NCBI GenBank assembly: GCA_016713585.1
Contig: JADJOV010000008.1
Location: 97,917-161,916, forward strand
Length of the DNA stretch: 64,000 nucleotides
Direction of reading: 5' to 3'
Source of the DNA: Bdellovibrionales bacterium
GTDB taxonomy: Bacteria; Bdellovibrionota; Bdellovibrionia; Bdellovibrionales; Bdellovibrionaceae
Shown here: piece by piece, positions 19,808 to 28,787 of the stretch
Position numbering within the stretch: position 1 is the stretch's first letter
Layout: each line of letters opens with the position of its first letter
Program-made: the position numbers and the translations under genes
Notes under the pieces: model-generated
Seen by the model: only the letters and a program-made list of their open reading frames with translations
The model's database searches: none
Told to the model about the DNA's origin: nothing

Positions 19808-21532
19808 GTGAACCCTCAACTAAAAGAGACTCTGAATTGTCTTGATGCAACATCTTCGACTCAAGATGAGGAAAACTTGGCAACATTGAAAACGACACCA
19901 AACACCACCTACCCAATTGCTCTTGTGGAGCATCAAGATCTTGTTATTGTTCAGAAACCTGCAGGAATGAACACTCATCGACCCGACTCTGACTAACCCG
20001 GCTTGGTGGAATTTGTCCAGACCCAACTTGGCTATCCTTTGTATGTTGTTCATCGACTTGACAAGGAGACTTCGGGACTTTTGCTCTTTTCAAAAACACC
20101 TGGCACGGCTGAGACTTTGAGAAATCTTTTTGAAAGTGGAAAAATTCAAAAGGAATACTTGTTTTTAACTGATGCCCGCCTCGCTCCAGGTGTCCTAACT
20201 TTTCAAATTGAATCTGAGATCTTTAAGAACGAAAACGCGAGCGATGATAAACGCAGAAAAGATAAGAAGAGTTTTATTTCTGTTCGGTCGCCACGCCCAA
20301 ACTCGAAGACGACCTTTCACAAGCTCAAAGAAGGCACACGATTGACTCTGTGGAAGGCCCTGCCTGCCACTGGGAAACCTCACCAAATCCGCTTGCATGC
20401 TGAGGCTGCCGGAATTCCCATTTTGGGGGACTTAGAACATGGTGGAAGTCCATTTTTTCGAATGTGCCTGCACGCGCACAAACTTTCGTTTCCAAGTCCT
20501 TCTTCTGGACCAAAGGAAGGTCTTGGCGAAACGCAGAATCTCGAATTCGTCTCGCCAACATGGATGCATGAAAATATCATGGATTCACCTGAATTCCATC
20601 TTCAAGAGGCACTTTGGAAAAGAAAATATTTTCTTCCCCTCGAAAACGCTGACACCGGGCGATGGGTTCACACGGAGAGTTCGCTCTTTCGTTTGGATCA
20701 GTATGGGGATCAGCTGTGGATGGGTTGGTATGGAGATAACTTCCCGGGGCTCACCGCGCCACTCTTCGAACGCCTGAATAGTTTTTTCCATCGCCCCCTG
20801 TGGATACGTCAAATGAAACCACGGGGAAGTGGTTCTGCAATTAAAGAATCTTTTCTTCTAAAGTTTGGTGAGCCAAAACTAATCTGGACTGCCACAGAGC
20901 ACGGTCTGCGTTTTGAACTGAGAGCCAACCAAGGCCTTTCCCCAGGACTTTTTTTGGATCAACGAGAAAACCGAGCCTGGGTTCGAGAACATTCGATGGG
21001 TCGGCGGGTTCTGAATCTCTTTGCTTATACAGGAGCCTTCAGCGTGAATGCCTGGGCCGGGCACGCTCACGAAGTCTGCACGGTTGATGTCAGTAAGCCC
21101 TTTGTGGAGTGGGCCAGACACAATTTTCAATTGAATCAGATCATGCCAGAGACCCCTGGTCTTGAATTCTGGGTTCAGGATTGTTTGTTATTTCTAGGTG
21201 GATGCCATAAGCGCAAACGAAAGTTTGATTTAATCATTTGCGATCCACCGACCCTTGGCCGCACCAAAACAAGTACTTTTGATCTTAAGCGCGACCTGCA
21301 GCAGTTGATTAAGCTCTGTTGGGGTCTCCTTGATGAAAATGGAGAAATATTATTTTCCTGCAACTATGAAGGATGGACGAGAGACCAACTGAAGGCCCTT
21401 ATTTTACAATTTTTGGGACCTGACTGCAAAATCCGAGAAGCCCCTGGCAGTCCCCTCGATTTTGAGGTCTCTCCGCATGAATCTTTGATGAAATCCTTGA
21501 TCCTGAGTCGCGGGCCATTTAAAACAAAATAA
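19808..21532 (+). CDS. RluA-type pseudouridine synthase fused to class I methyltransferase, in-frame TAA
   Basis: From GTG 19808 the frame reads LVIVQKPAGMNTHRPDSD, then TAA at 19994-19996, and continues in the same frame PGLVEFVQTQLG. YVVHRLDKETSGLLLFSKT is the RluA catalytic motif with the active-site aspartate. After about 200 residues comes a second enzyme: a PUA-like region, then GLFLDQRENRAWV, the SAM motif VLNLFAYTGAFSVNAW and the DPPTLGR catalytic loop, as in RlmI/RlmK-like RNA methyltransferases. Full length is about 574 residues. It should modify a uridine and methylate a second base in rRNA or tRNA; the target is unknown. The 18-base gap to queF suggests co-transcription. Confidence 0.85.
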
Positions 21533-21550
21533 ACAATAACGGAGCCCTTT

Positions 21551-21991
21551 ATGACCTACTCCCCGGAAATCCTTGAAGCCTTTGACAATAAGAACCCAAA
21601 GTCCATCGCCTGGACGAGCCTTATTTGCACGGAATTCACAACCCTTTGTCCCAAAACCGGCCAACCTGACTTTGCGAAGATCTTCATTAATTATATTGCA
21701 GATCGGCGGATGGTCGAATCAAAGTCTTTTAAACTGTATTTATTTAGCTTTCGAAATCACGGCGATTTTCACGAAGACTGTGTTCAGATCATCTGCAAGG
21801 ACCTCTTTCGCTTGATGAAACCTAACTATTTGGAGGTTTTAGGAGAGTTTACCCCGAGAGGAGGCATTTCTATTTTTCCCTTTGCCAGTGCCTCAAATTC
21901 AAAGCCTGAGTTTCAACGCCTCAAGCAGGAACGACTTGTCAACTATGCCCCTGGTAAATATTCAATGAAACTCGAGCGAGTATATTGTTAA
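21551..21991 (+). CDS. queF: NADPH-dependent preQ0 reductase QueF (type I)
   Basis: The 146-residue protein has the QueF signature VESKSFKLYLFSFRNHGDFHED near residues 57-78 (split here as ESKSFKLY plus NHGDFHED) and the catalytic cysteine in TTLCPKTGQPDF. Size fits the unimodular type I enzymes. QueF reduces 7-cyano-7-deazaguanine to preQ1 in queuosine biosynthesis. No other queuosine genes are in the window. It follows the RNA-modifying fusion gene by 18 bases, consistent with a tRNA/rRNA-modification pair. Confidence 0.93.
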   Translation: MTYSPEILEAFDNKNPKSIAWTSLICTEFTTLCPKTGQPDFAKIFINYIADRRMVESKSFKLYLFSFRNHGDFHEDCVQIICKDLFRLMKPNYLEVLGEFTPRGGISIFPFASASNSKPEFQRLKQERLVNYAPGKYSMKLERVYC

Positions 21992-22024
21992 CGTCTCTGA
22001 TGTCTAGGAGGACCCCTGGGATTT

Positions 22025-23245
22025 TTGATTCGGCAGATCTCTGAAATATTAACTCTCTCTGGTGCTGCGAAGAAAAAAGGTCGCCATGTCCAGGAAGCTG
22101 ATTTGGAATTTCTCAAAAACCAGGCCCTTTGGATCAAAAATGGAAAGATTCAATGGCTTGGCCCAGATCGACGAATTCCCAAGGCTGCGACCAACTCCAA
22201 AGAAATTTCGGCCCAAGGAAAGACAGTCCTTCCGGGATTTGTCGAGTGCCATACCCACTCGGTTTTTGCAGGAAGTCGAGCTCATGAATTTGAAAAAATA
22301 TGCCAGGGAATGAGCTACTCGGAGATTTCATCTCAGGGCGGGGGTATCCTTTCGACCCTCCATCCGACTCGTCAAGCCAGCTTTGCGGAATTAGTTACAA
22401 AAACTCAGAAACACGTGGACCTATTTTCCAAACAAGGAGTCACCACTTTAGAAATCAAGTCCGGGTATGGTCTCAACCTTAAGGATGAAATAAAATTACT
22501 TAAAGTCGCTGGCGCTATGAGTGGACCAAGAATAGTTAGAACCTTTTTGGGAGCCCATGCCAAACCACCGGAATTTGAGAACTTAGAAGATTATTTGGAA
22601 GAACTAGAGAATAAATACCTGGCTTATATAAAAAAAAACAAGCTCGCAGACAGAGTCGATATTTTTTTTGAAAAAGGTTTTTTCAATGGAGCGCCCGCGG
22701 TCAAGTATTTGCGGGCGGCCCGAAAATTAGGGCTGGACCTGGTGATTCATGCTGACCAGTTAAGCTTGTCGGGCGGAAGCGAAGTCGCAATTTCGCTTGG
22801 GGCCCTCAGTGCGGATCATCTAATTCAAGTTCGTGAGCCTGAAATCAACAAACTTGCGAACTCGGAGGTCACCTGCGTCCTACTACCAGCAGCAGATCTT
22901 TACCTTCGTTGCCCCTACCCACCAGCACGAAAACTTATCGACGCCGGCGCCCGAGTGGCTTTAGCCACCGACTTTAATCCAGGCAGTAGTCCGACCCAAG
23001 ACCTCGCCTTGATTGGATTGCTGGCCCGACTTGAGATGAAGATGTCTCTGCCTGAGGTTATCTCAGCCTATACCGTTGGAGCTGCTCATGCCCTCAATCT
23101 TGCGACCAAAGTTGGCAGTCTCGAAGTCGGAAAATATGCTGATTTTTTAATCACAGAAAAATCTTGGACTGATTTGTTTTATTCTGTCGGCCAAATGGGC
23201 CCTTTCGAAGTATACCAGCAAGGGCAAAAATTAAACGACGTGTAA
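22025..23245 (+). CDS. hutI: imidazolonepropionase
   Basis: The 406-residue amidohydrolase shows the metal-binding VECHTHSVFAGSRAHEF motif near residues 72-88, GVTTLEIKSGYGL, the HADQLSLSGG segment and ATDFNPGSSPT late in the protein. HutI hydrolyses 4-imidazolone-5-propanoate to N-formimidoyl-glutamate in histidine breakdown. The start is a TTG at 22025 preceded by AGGAGGA at 22006-22012; spacing is a little long but no better start exists in frame. No hutH, hutU or hutG is nearby. Confidence 0.93.
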   Translation: MIRQISEILTLSGAAKKKGRHVQEADLEFLKNQALWIKNGKIQWLGPDRRIPKAATNSKEISAQGKTVLPGFVECHTHSVFAGSRAHEFEKICQGMSYSEISSQGGGILSTLHPTRQASFAELVTKTQKHVDLFSKQGVTTLEIKSGYGLNLKDEIKLLKVAGAMSGPRIVRTFLGAHAKPPEFENLEDYLEELENKYLAYIKKNKLADRVDIFFEKGFFNGAPAVKYLRAARKLGLDLVIHADQLSLSGGSEVAISLGALSADHLIQVREPEINKLANSEVTCVLLPAADLYLRCPYPPARKLIDAGARVALATDFNPGSSPTQDLALIGLLARLEMKMSLPEVISAYTVGAAHALNLATKVGSLEVGKYADFLITEKSWTDLFYSVGQMGPFEVYQQGQKLNDV

Positions 23246-23325
23246 TAATTTAAGAATCTTAAATAACCTTTGATTCATCGCCTCTTTTGCGCCTAGCCTA
23301 ACGCTATAACCCATGGAGGGGCCCA

Positions 23326-23757
23326 TTGAGATCGACTTACACTAGCTTCACCCATTCGAAGTACTTTAGTCCCGCTTTCAATTCAGCCATTTTTGATGGC
23401 CCCTTAAGGATCTATTTTGCACAATTTCACGAATCCCTGGCTCTAAAAATTTATTTTATGATTCAACAAAATCTCAAGGCTGAGTTGGCTCAAATCAAAG
23501 AGAAAACCAAAAACTCAAAGCAAAATCTTTTGCTAATGATCTATCCCACGGACGAGACATTCATGTTGAGTTTCGAATCTGCACCTCCCACACAAAGAAT
23601 TGCCACTGAAGATTGGGACAATGATCGAGTCATGGGTCTTCGCGGCGCTCTGGAAGATGCTGAACTTGATGGGCTGATCGAAGAAGTGAGACGTTGTTTC
23701 AAAACCTGGCCCACCCTTATCCCCTTTGAACTTGAGATTCAGTCCTGCGGTTTGTAA
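23326..23757 (+). CDS. hypothetical protein, 143 residues
   Basis: The frame begins with a TTG at 23326 and contains an internal ATG (MIQQNLKAELAQIKEKTKN) at about 23458 that would give a shorter, more typical soluble protein of about 99 residues. It is rich in charged residues, with a helix-like start and a C-terminal LIEEVRRCFKTW. I recognise no domain. It ends eight bases before the pilin-like gene, suggesting a shared transcript. The shorter start may be the real one. Confidence 0.5.
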   Translation: MRSTYTSFTHSKYFSPAFNSAIFDGPLRIYFAQFHESLALKIYFMIQQNLKAELAQIKEKTKNSKQNLLLMIYPTDETFMLSFESAPPTQRIATEDWDNDRVMGLRGALEDAELDGLIEEVRRCFKTWPTLIPFELEIQSCGL

Positions 23758-23765
23758 AATAAATC

Positions 23766-24026
23766 ATGCAAAGATATCTGGGTGATAGGACTCGGCGGGC
23801 GAATAGTGGACAGATTATAGTTGAATATGTCCTTTTATTGATCATTTCTGTCGCAATTTCAACTTTGTTTATTAAGCAGCTCACGAGTCGAGATCCAGAC
23901 AATGCCGGAGTCTTAACTGCAAAGTGGAAACAAATTTTGACTGAAATAGCTAAAGACAATCCTGATTGCTCTCCAACCTATCGCAGCACTCGAGGAATTC
24001 CTGGTGCCTGCCCACCGCGACCCTAA
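23766..24026 (+). CDS. class III / Flp pilin-like or TadE-like small protein
   Basis: The 86-residue product has a short basic N-terminus and then GQIIVEYVLLLIISVAISTL, the pattern of class III (Flp/Tad) pilin-like leaders: a Gly cleavage site, Glu at about +5 and a hydrophobic helix. The remainder is hydrophilic with a Cys pair near the end and a PPRP tail. No secretion ATPase or prepilin peptidase lies in the window. It might be an orphan pseudopilin. Confidence 0.65.
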   Translation: MQRYLGDRTRRANSGQIIVEYVLLLIISVAISTLFIKQLTSRDPDNAGVLTAKWKQILTEIAKDNPDCSPTYRSTRGIPGACPPRP

Positions 24027-24028
24027 AG

Positions 24029-24058
24029 ACCTTAGTAATAATCATCGTTAAGGTTTTT
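24029..24058 (+). terminator. weak candidate rho-independent terminator
   Basis: ACCTTA and TAAGGT can pair around a 14-base loop and are followed by five T. It lies just past the pilin-like gene in the gap between convergent genes. The stem is short, so the call is tentative. Confidence 0.35.
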
Positions 24059-24084
24059 CGCCCGATCGTTTTAACAGGCTGTCC

Positions 24085-24951
24085 TTAAAAAAAGACAGAA
24101 GACCTTTTCCGAATTTCAAAAAGTACAGCCTCTTGCATTTTTTCTTGGATATCTTCAGCGATCTCATGAACTAAGTCATAATCGTGAACGGCGTCTTTAT
24201 CGTAAGGCAAATAAATCGGCTCTAAGAAACAAATCTTCCACTTTGCAGGGAGAGGTATCAAATTCAAAGGAAGAGGCAAAATTGGGCCCCGCAAAAACTT
24301 AGTGAATTTTATCTGGCTTAAGTTAATATGAGTCTCTTCGGCGCCGATCACCACACAGGGAACAATGGGCGCCCCCGTCTCAAGGGCCATACGAACAAAT
24401 CCCCGCTTAAACTCTTGAAGCTGATACATCTCAGAGCTGGGCTTAAAATTGCCACTTTCCCCTTCAGGAAACAACACGATCACGTTCTTGCGCCGAAGTA
24501 AATCAATTCCGTTGTCATAGGTGGCCTCAACGAATCCCAGTTTATGGGCAGGAATTGATGTTGTTTCTGTCAAGAACCACAGATGATGACTCATAACGCG
24601 GGGTATTCGACGGGCCTGCTCGGTGATAATATAATTGATCAAAATTGCATCAAATCCAGAAAATCCAGAGTGATTAGGAGCGACGATCACGGCTCCAGTT
24701 TTTGGAATATTCCCAATGCCAACCACCTCAAGCCTCAAATACTTTCTAATTATCTCCAAAAAGAAATGAGGTAGAATTTTGTAGAGCAGTTTTTCAGTTA
24801 ATTTTTGACTCAAGCTCTGGGGTGGCTTTGTCTCTAATTTCTTCCCTTTTGTTGGCTTTATTGGCTTTATTGGTCTTATTGGCTTGGATGGTTTCGGTGT
24901 TTTGGATAGTGGACTCAGAAATTTCTTGGGTTTTTTCATAAAATCTTCCAT
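24085..24951 (-). CDS. lysophospholipid (PlsC-like) acyltransferase family protein
   Basis: A 288-residue protein with an acyltransferase domain: AVIVAPNHSGFSGFDAIL (histidine and aspartate separated by six residues, a variant seen in some PlsC relatives), LLRRKNVIVLFPEGESGN and GAPIVPCVVIGAEE. The first 45 residues are Lys/Pro-rich with a repeated KPI-RPI-KPI-KPT pattern encoded by 9-bp DNA repeats (about 24850-24890). It should transfer an acyl chain to a lysophospholipid or glycerolipid at the inner membrane face. It is divergent from glpK (20 bases between starts), a sensible pairing since glycerol 3-phosphate feeds phospholipid synthesis. Confidence 0.82.
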   Translation of the reverse strand: MEDFMKKPKKFLSPLSKTPKPSKPIRPIKPIKPTKGKKLETKPPQSLSQKLTEKLLYKILPHFFLEIIRKYLRLEVVGIGNIPKTGAVIVAPNHSGFSGFDAILINYIITEQARRIPRVMSHHLWFLTETTSIPAHKLGFVEATYDNGIDLLRRKNVIVLFPEGESGNFKPSSEMYQLQEFKRGFVRMALETGAPIVPCVVIGAEETHINLSQIKFTKFLRGPILPLPLNLIPLPAKWKICFLEPIYLPYDKDAVHDYDLVHEIAEDIQEKMQEAVLFEIRKRSSVFF

Positions 24952-24971
24952 GATCTCTAGAGAGGTTTTTT

Positions 24972-26453
24972 ATGTCATCCTATATTATCGCCATTGATCA
25001 GGGGACCACAAGCACTCGAGTCTGTATTTTTGACGAAAATGGACACCTGGTCAATCAGGCCCAAAAAGAATTTACACAATTTTTCCCTAAGCCCGGCTGG
25101 GTCGAGCATAATCCCGAAGAGATTTGGCAAACGACACTGACCACCCTTCGCGAAGCAACCAGTAAAATTAACAAACAACAGATTGTAACAATCGGAATTA
25201 CCAACCAACGAGAAACAGTACTTGTTTGGGACGCTAAATCCAGCAAACCCATCCATCCAGCAATCGTATGGCAATGTCGACGCACTCAAGAGGCCTGCAA
25301 TAAAATCAGAAAGCGCAAGCTCGATCAGAAAATTTACAAAGAGACAGGCCTGATTGTTGACCCCTATTTTTCAGCCACGAAAATTCAATGGATTCTTAAA
25401 AATGTCTCTGGAGCGATGGCTCGCGCCAAACAAGGACAACTTCGACTCGGCACAATAGATACGTTTCTCCTCTGGCGACTTTCTGCTGGCAAAGCCCATG
25501 GAACTGATGTCAGTAATGCCTCAAGAACAATGTTGATGAATCTGAAAACAATGTCCTGGAGTCCCAATCTGCTTAAGCTCTTCGATGTACCTGAGTCGTT
25601 GTTGCCGGAAATTCATTCCAGCAATGCGCTCTTTGGCGTGACCCAGGGTCTTGGCTTTTTGCCTGATGGCATACCGATTCACGGAATTCTCGGGGATCAG
25701 CAAGCCGCTCTCTTTGGACAAATTGCTCATTCACCTGGCGATGCCAAATGCACTTTCGGCACTGGGAGTTTTATCCTCCTCAATACTGGTTCAGAAATTG
25801 TATTCTCTCGTCACAAACTGCTCACCACCGTGGCCTGGCAGCTTGAGCACCAAAAGACTATCTATGCCCTCGAAGGTGGAGCCTTTATTTGTGGGGCGGC
25901 AGTTCAGTGGCTCAGAGATGGTCTTGGTTTAATTCAATCCTCTGAGGAAATTGAGTCCCTGGCCAGACAGGTCTCCTCGAGCGAAGGAGTTGAATTTGTG
26001 CCCGCTCTTGTGGGCTTTGGGGCACCAATTTGGAACCCTGAGGCCAGGGGCCTGATTTCGGGTCTAACCCGGGGAACAAATAAGGCCCATATTGCCTTTG
26101 CGACCCTTGAAGCGATGGCCCTTCAAAACGTCGATATTCTCCGAGCGATGGAAAAGGATCTAGAAAAACAAATTCGCCAACTCAAAGTCGATGGCGGCGC
26201 CGCCAAGAACAACCTTCTTATGCAGCTTCAATCTGATTATTTGGGAAGGCCAGTTGACCGACCAGTCGTTTTTGAAACAACTGCTTTGGGGGCTGCCCTG
26301 ATGGCGGGCCTGGGAGCTGGAGTCTTTAAAACACCACAGGATCTCAAGAAAAAATGGCTCCTTGATCGCCAATTCGTTCCGCAGATCTCAAAACTCCAAA
26401 GAGAAAAGCGTCAAAGAAATTGGCAACGAGCTTTGCAGATGGTTCAATTATGA
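24972..26453 (+). CDS. glpK: glycerol kinase
   Basis: The 493-residue protein begins IIAIDQGTTSTRVCIFDENG, the FGGY-kinase phosphate motif, and has ITNQRETVLVWD, DVSNASRTMLMN, GILGDQQAALFGQ and a C-terminal VDGGAAKNNLLMQLQSD. These are diagnostic of GlpK, which phosphorylates glycerol to sn-glycerol 3-phosphate. A purine-rich GAGAGG precedes the ATG by six bases. Its stop overlaps the next ATG (ATGA), so it is co-translated with a PilZ protein. No glpF, glpD or glpR is in view. Confidence 0.95.
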   Translation: MSSYIIAIDQGTTSTRVCIFDENGHLVNQAQKEFTQFFPKPGWVEHNPEEIWQTTLTTLREATSKINKQQIVTIGITNQRETVLVWDAKSSKPIHPAIVWQCRRTQEACNKIRKRKLDQKIYKETGLIVDPYFSATKIQWILKNVSGAMARAKQGQLRLGTIDTFLLWRLSAGKAHGTDVSNASRTMLMNLKTMSWSPNLLKLFDVPESLLPEIHSSNALFGVTQGLGFLPDGIPIHGILGDQQAALFGQIAHSPGDAKCTFGTGSFILLNTGSEIVFSRHKLLTTVAWQLEHQKTIYALEGGAFICGAAVQWLRDGLGLIQSSEEIESLARQVSSSEGVEFVPALVGFGAPIWNPEARGLISGLTRGTNKAHIAFATLEAMALQNVDILRAMEKDLEKQIRQLKVDGGAAKNNLLMQLQSDYLGRPVDRPVVFETTALGAALMAGLGAGVFKTPQDLKKKWLLDRQFVPQISKLQREKRQRNWQRALQMVQL

Positions 26454-27151
26454 GCGATAATGAAATCTTTAAGAAAATCCGACCTTCCGAAAAAAAAGCA
26501 ATCTTGGCCTCCCTCATAAAAGATCAAATTGAAATGCTTGCAAAAGGTGAGTCTGAAAGCATTTTTTACTTTTCAGCCCAAAAAGTACTTACTGATGAAA
26601 CAATTCTTGTTAAATTGGTCCCTGATTCCCCCCCGATCCTTCATAGCGATCTCATCATTGTCAACTTTAGTTACATGAACGATCGTTACTTCTTTCAAAG
26701 CACTTGGGCCACGGGTCACGAGCCAGGTTCCATTGCTATTGATGTGGGAAGTGAGTTCTTTATACTGCAAAGACGAAAGGCTCCTCGTCTTGAACTTCCC
26801 CCCGAATATGTAAGTCGAATGAATATTTCTTCACACCTAGAAAGAGCTGTTTTTTGTGAAGCCATACTTCATGATTTTGGAACCGGTGGGTGTCGCCTCA
26901 TCTACGATAAGTTGACTCCTATTTTCAAAACGGGAGATCTTTTTCGTGGATTTCTGCGCATTGGAAAAAAGAACCCCTTCGAATTAAACTGTGAAGTTAG
27001 ACATACTTTGTTTAAGCCAGAAAAGCCCTCTGTTCCCCAAATTTTTGGTGTCCAATTTGTTTCCCTGTCGAGTATCGACAAAAACCGGCTGATGATCGTT
27101 TTTATGGATCTCCAGCGAGACCTCTTCACCAAGAAAATTGAAAGTCCTTAG
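26450..27151 (+). CDS. PilZ-domain protein (putative c-di-GMP receptor)
   Basis: I take the ATG at 26450, which overlaps the glpK stop. About 233 residues: an N-terminal YcgR-like beta domain, then the PilZ signature with FFILQRRKAPRLELP (the RxxxR arginines) near residue 105 and DFGTGGCRL near 145 (D/N-x-S-x-x-G position with T for S). The domain ends with GVQFVSLSSIDKNRLM. Such proteins bind c-di-GMP and adjust motility, exopolysaccharide or enzyme activity. Its last 26 bases overlap the convergent DUF4139 gene. Confidence 0.8.
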   Translation: MSDNEIFKKIRPSEKKAILASLIKDQIEMLAKGESESIFYFSAQKVLTDETILVKLVPDSPPILHSDLIIVNFSYMNDRYFFQSTWATGHEPGSIAIDVGSEFFILQRRKAPRLELPPEYVSRMNISSHLERAVFCEAILHDFGTGGCRLIYDKLTPIFKTGDLFRGFLRIGKKNPFELNCEVRHTLFKPEKPSVPQIFGVQFVSLSSIDKNRLMIVFMDLQRDLFTKKIESP

Positions 27152-28742
27152 GTGTCGTCACGCTGATTCGAGTTTGAACCTGCAGATTTTTTCTCGAAGG
27201 CACGGTGAGGTCCCAGTAAATCCACCCAGGTTTCTTTTCATCCTTCAGGTAGCCCTTGGTCGTCCCCTCGATGAGGGCAACTTCGAGGGCCTTAATTTCA
27301 GAAATTGCGACCTGCTCCCAAACACGAAGCTTTCTCTCGTTAAGGCTATAATTCATCAGGTCTGTGAAAAGAGTCCGAGTGTAGCTTTTATTGCTGCTCA
27401 TAAGGCCCTCTTGACTTGTCTCATCCGCGAGAGAATATTTTACCACCAGCTCGTGTTGAATTCCAATGTTCAATGAAATCTCGTCTCCGAGGGGTGTTTG
27501 AGGCAAGAGAGTTTGTCCAACCAGTGATTTTTCTCTATAAATAGATAATGTCCCCTCGGGCAGAGTCCATGAGAAAGGATTTTTCAGCTTCGCTCGCTTG
27601 TAAACATAAGTCATTTGCTTTGGAACAACTTCTAGACTCTCGTGGGGACGGACTTTCCTTTCCCCGACAAAGACCTTAGTCTCGTCAGTTCCGCTGTTGA
27701 TCTTTTGCCGACCCGGCAACTTGAAAACAACATTTAGACTCTTATCACCCTCAGAATTCTCGTCAATCATCTCACCCACGCCAAGCGCGTCCTCTTTTTT
27801 TTGAGCGCTGTTAATCACCGTTTTAACTTTATCCACTTTCCGTCCCTCGACATAGGCCACTGATAAAGTCGGAATTTGAGGCCTCAATTCGGAGCGCTGG
27901 TTGCTGAGATGAATTCGTGCATCACTCCAACTCTCACCTGTCCTCTGATGAACCATTGCATACTGCTGGAAAAGTGACTCTTCGCCGCTTGCTAACAGCC
28001 TGAGATCATAGGTGGGTCGCCAACCAACTTCCATCACCAAGTAGGAAACGTCGAGCGTCACATCTGTGGGAGCTTTCGCAATAACATCAACAAAAACATC
28101 AAGCCTTTTTTCATCAGAAGGACCTTCAAGAGCGCCAATTCGGGCTGACGTCATTTCAATTTTCTCATGAAGCACCAAAAAATCATGATAACATTTTTGC
28201 CAAGCTCGTACCATTGAATCGTCCTGACTCTCAAGCAACTTCACAAACTGCCGGAGTTCCTCTTGACTCCATTTACCTTGGTGAATTTTGAGAGAGAGTG
28301 AATTCGCATAATGATTTTGCAAGGAATCCAAATTCATATGCACACGGAGAAGTTCCGAAATTTTCTGTCTGAGGGTCTTTTCACTTTGGTTTAGACTCTG
28401 GAGCTGTAGCTTCGCCGCCTCTAATTCAGCGTTTTGAGATTTTAACGAATGTTTTTCTGCAGTTCTGATTCCCAAAATATCCACATTTGAATTTGATCCA
28501 CCCACAGTCTGGACCTTCAAAGACTCTCTATCGAGAATTGATGTGAGACCCAAATATTGAATCGAATGAGTTCCACGCTCTAGCTTGACTGATTGCCGGC
28601 GGGTCACCTGCGCGCGATCTGCAAAAACGACCACAAGTTCAACTTTTGAGAGGCCGCCAACCAATTTCACAGAGGGTCGCTGGGTCTGAGCATGAACCTG
28701 ATCTTGAAAAAGCAAGCTTGTCAGTAGAATGATTAAAGTCAT
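27126..28742 (-). CDS. DUF4139 (mucoidy inhibitor A-like) exported protein
   Basis: The 538-residue protein has a signal peptide (cut near VHAQ), an N-terminal DUF4140-like domain with VVFADRAQVTRRQSVKLERG, a coiled-coil stretch (about residues 100-215) and a DUF4139 beta-rich C-terminal half with YLVMEVGWRPTYDLRL and DARIHLSNQR. Relatives were named for a mucoidy phenotype; no biochemical role is established. A related but larger gene lies directly upstream on the same strand with a 45-base gap, so the two are probably cotranscribed and may form a pair. Confidence 0.85.
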   Translation of the reverse strand: MTLIILLTSLLFQDQVHAQTQRPSVKLVGGLSKVELVVVFADRAQVTRRQSVKLERGTHSIQYLGLTSILDRESLKVQTVGGSNSNVDILGIRTAEKHSLKSQNAELEAAKLQLQSLNQSEKTLRQKISELLRVHMNLDSLQNHYANSLSLKIHQGKWSQEELRQFVKLLESQDDSMVRAWQKCYHDFLVLHEKIEMTSARIGALEGPSDEKRLDVFVDVIAKAPTDVTLDVSYLVMEVGWRPTYDLRLLASGEESLFQQYAMVHQRTGESWSDARIHLSNQRSELRPQIPTLSVAYVEGRKVDKVKTVINSAQKKEDALGVGEMIDENSEGDKSLNVVFKLPGRQKINSGTDETKVFVGERKVRPHESLEVVPKQMTYVYKRAKLKNPFSWTLPEGTLSIYREKSLVGQTLLPQTPLGDEISLNIGIQHELVVKYSLADETSQEGLMSSNKSYTRTLFTDLMNYSLNERKLRVWEQVAISEIKALEVALIEGTTKGYLKDEKKPGWIYWDLTVPSRKNLQVQTRISVTTPKDFQFSW

Positions 28743-28787
28743 AAATAAATTCTCCTCGAATTATCTTTCGTTTTTTCAAAGCGCTTG

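Noticed and set aside
7813..21532. Stop-codon reassignment as an explanation for in-frame stops
   Set aside because: TGA, TAG and TAA all occur as interruptions and all also end apparently intact genes (rlmE ends in TGA, ychF in TAG, the permease in TAA).
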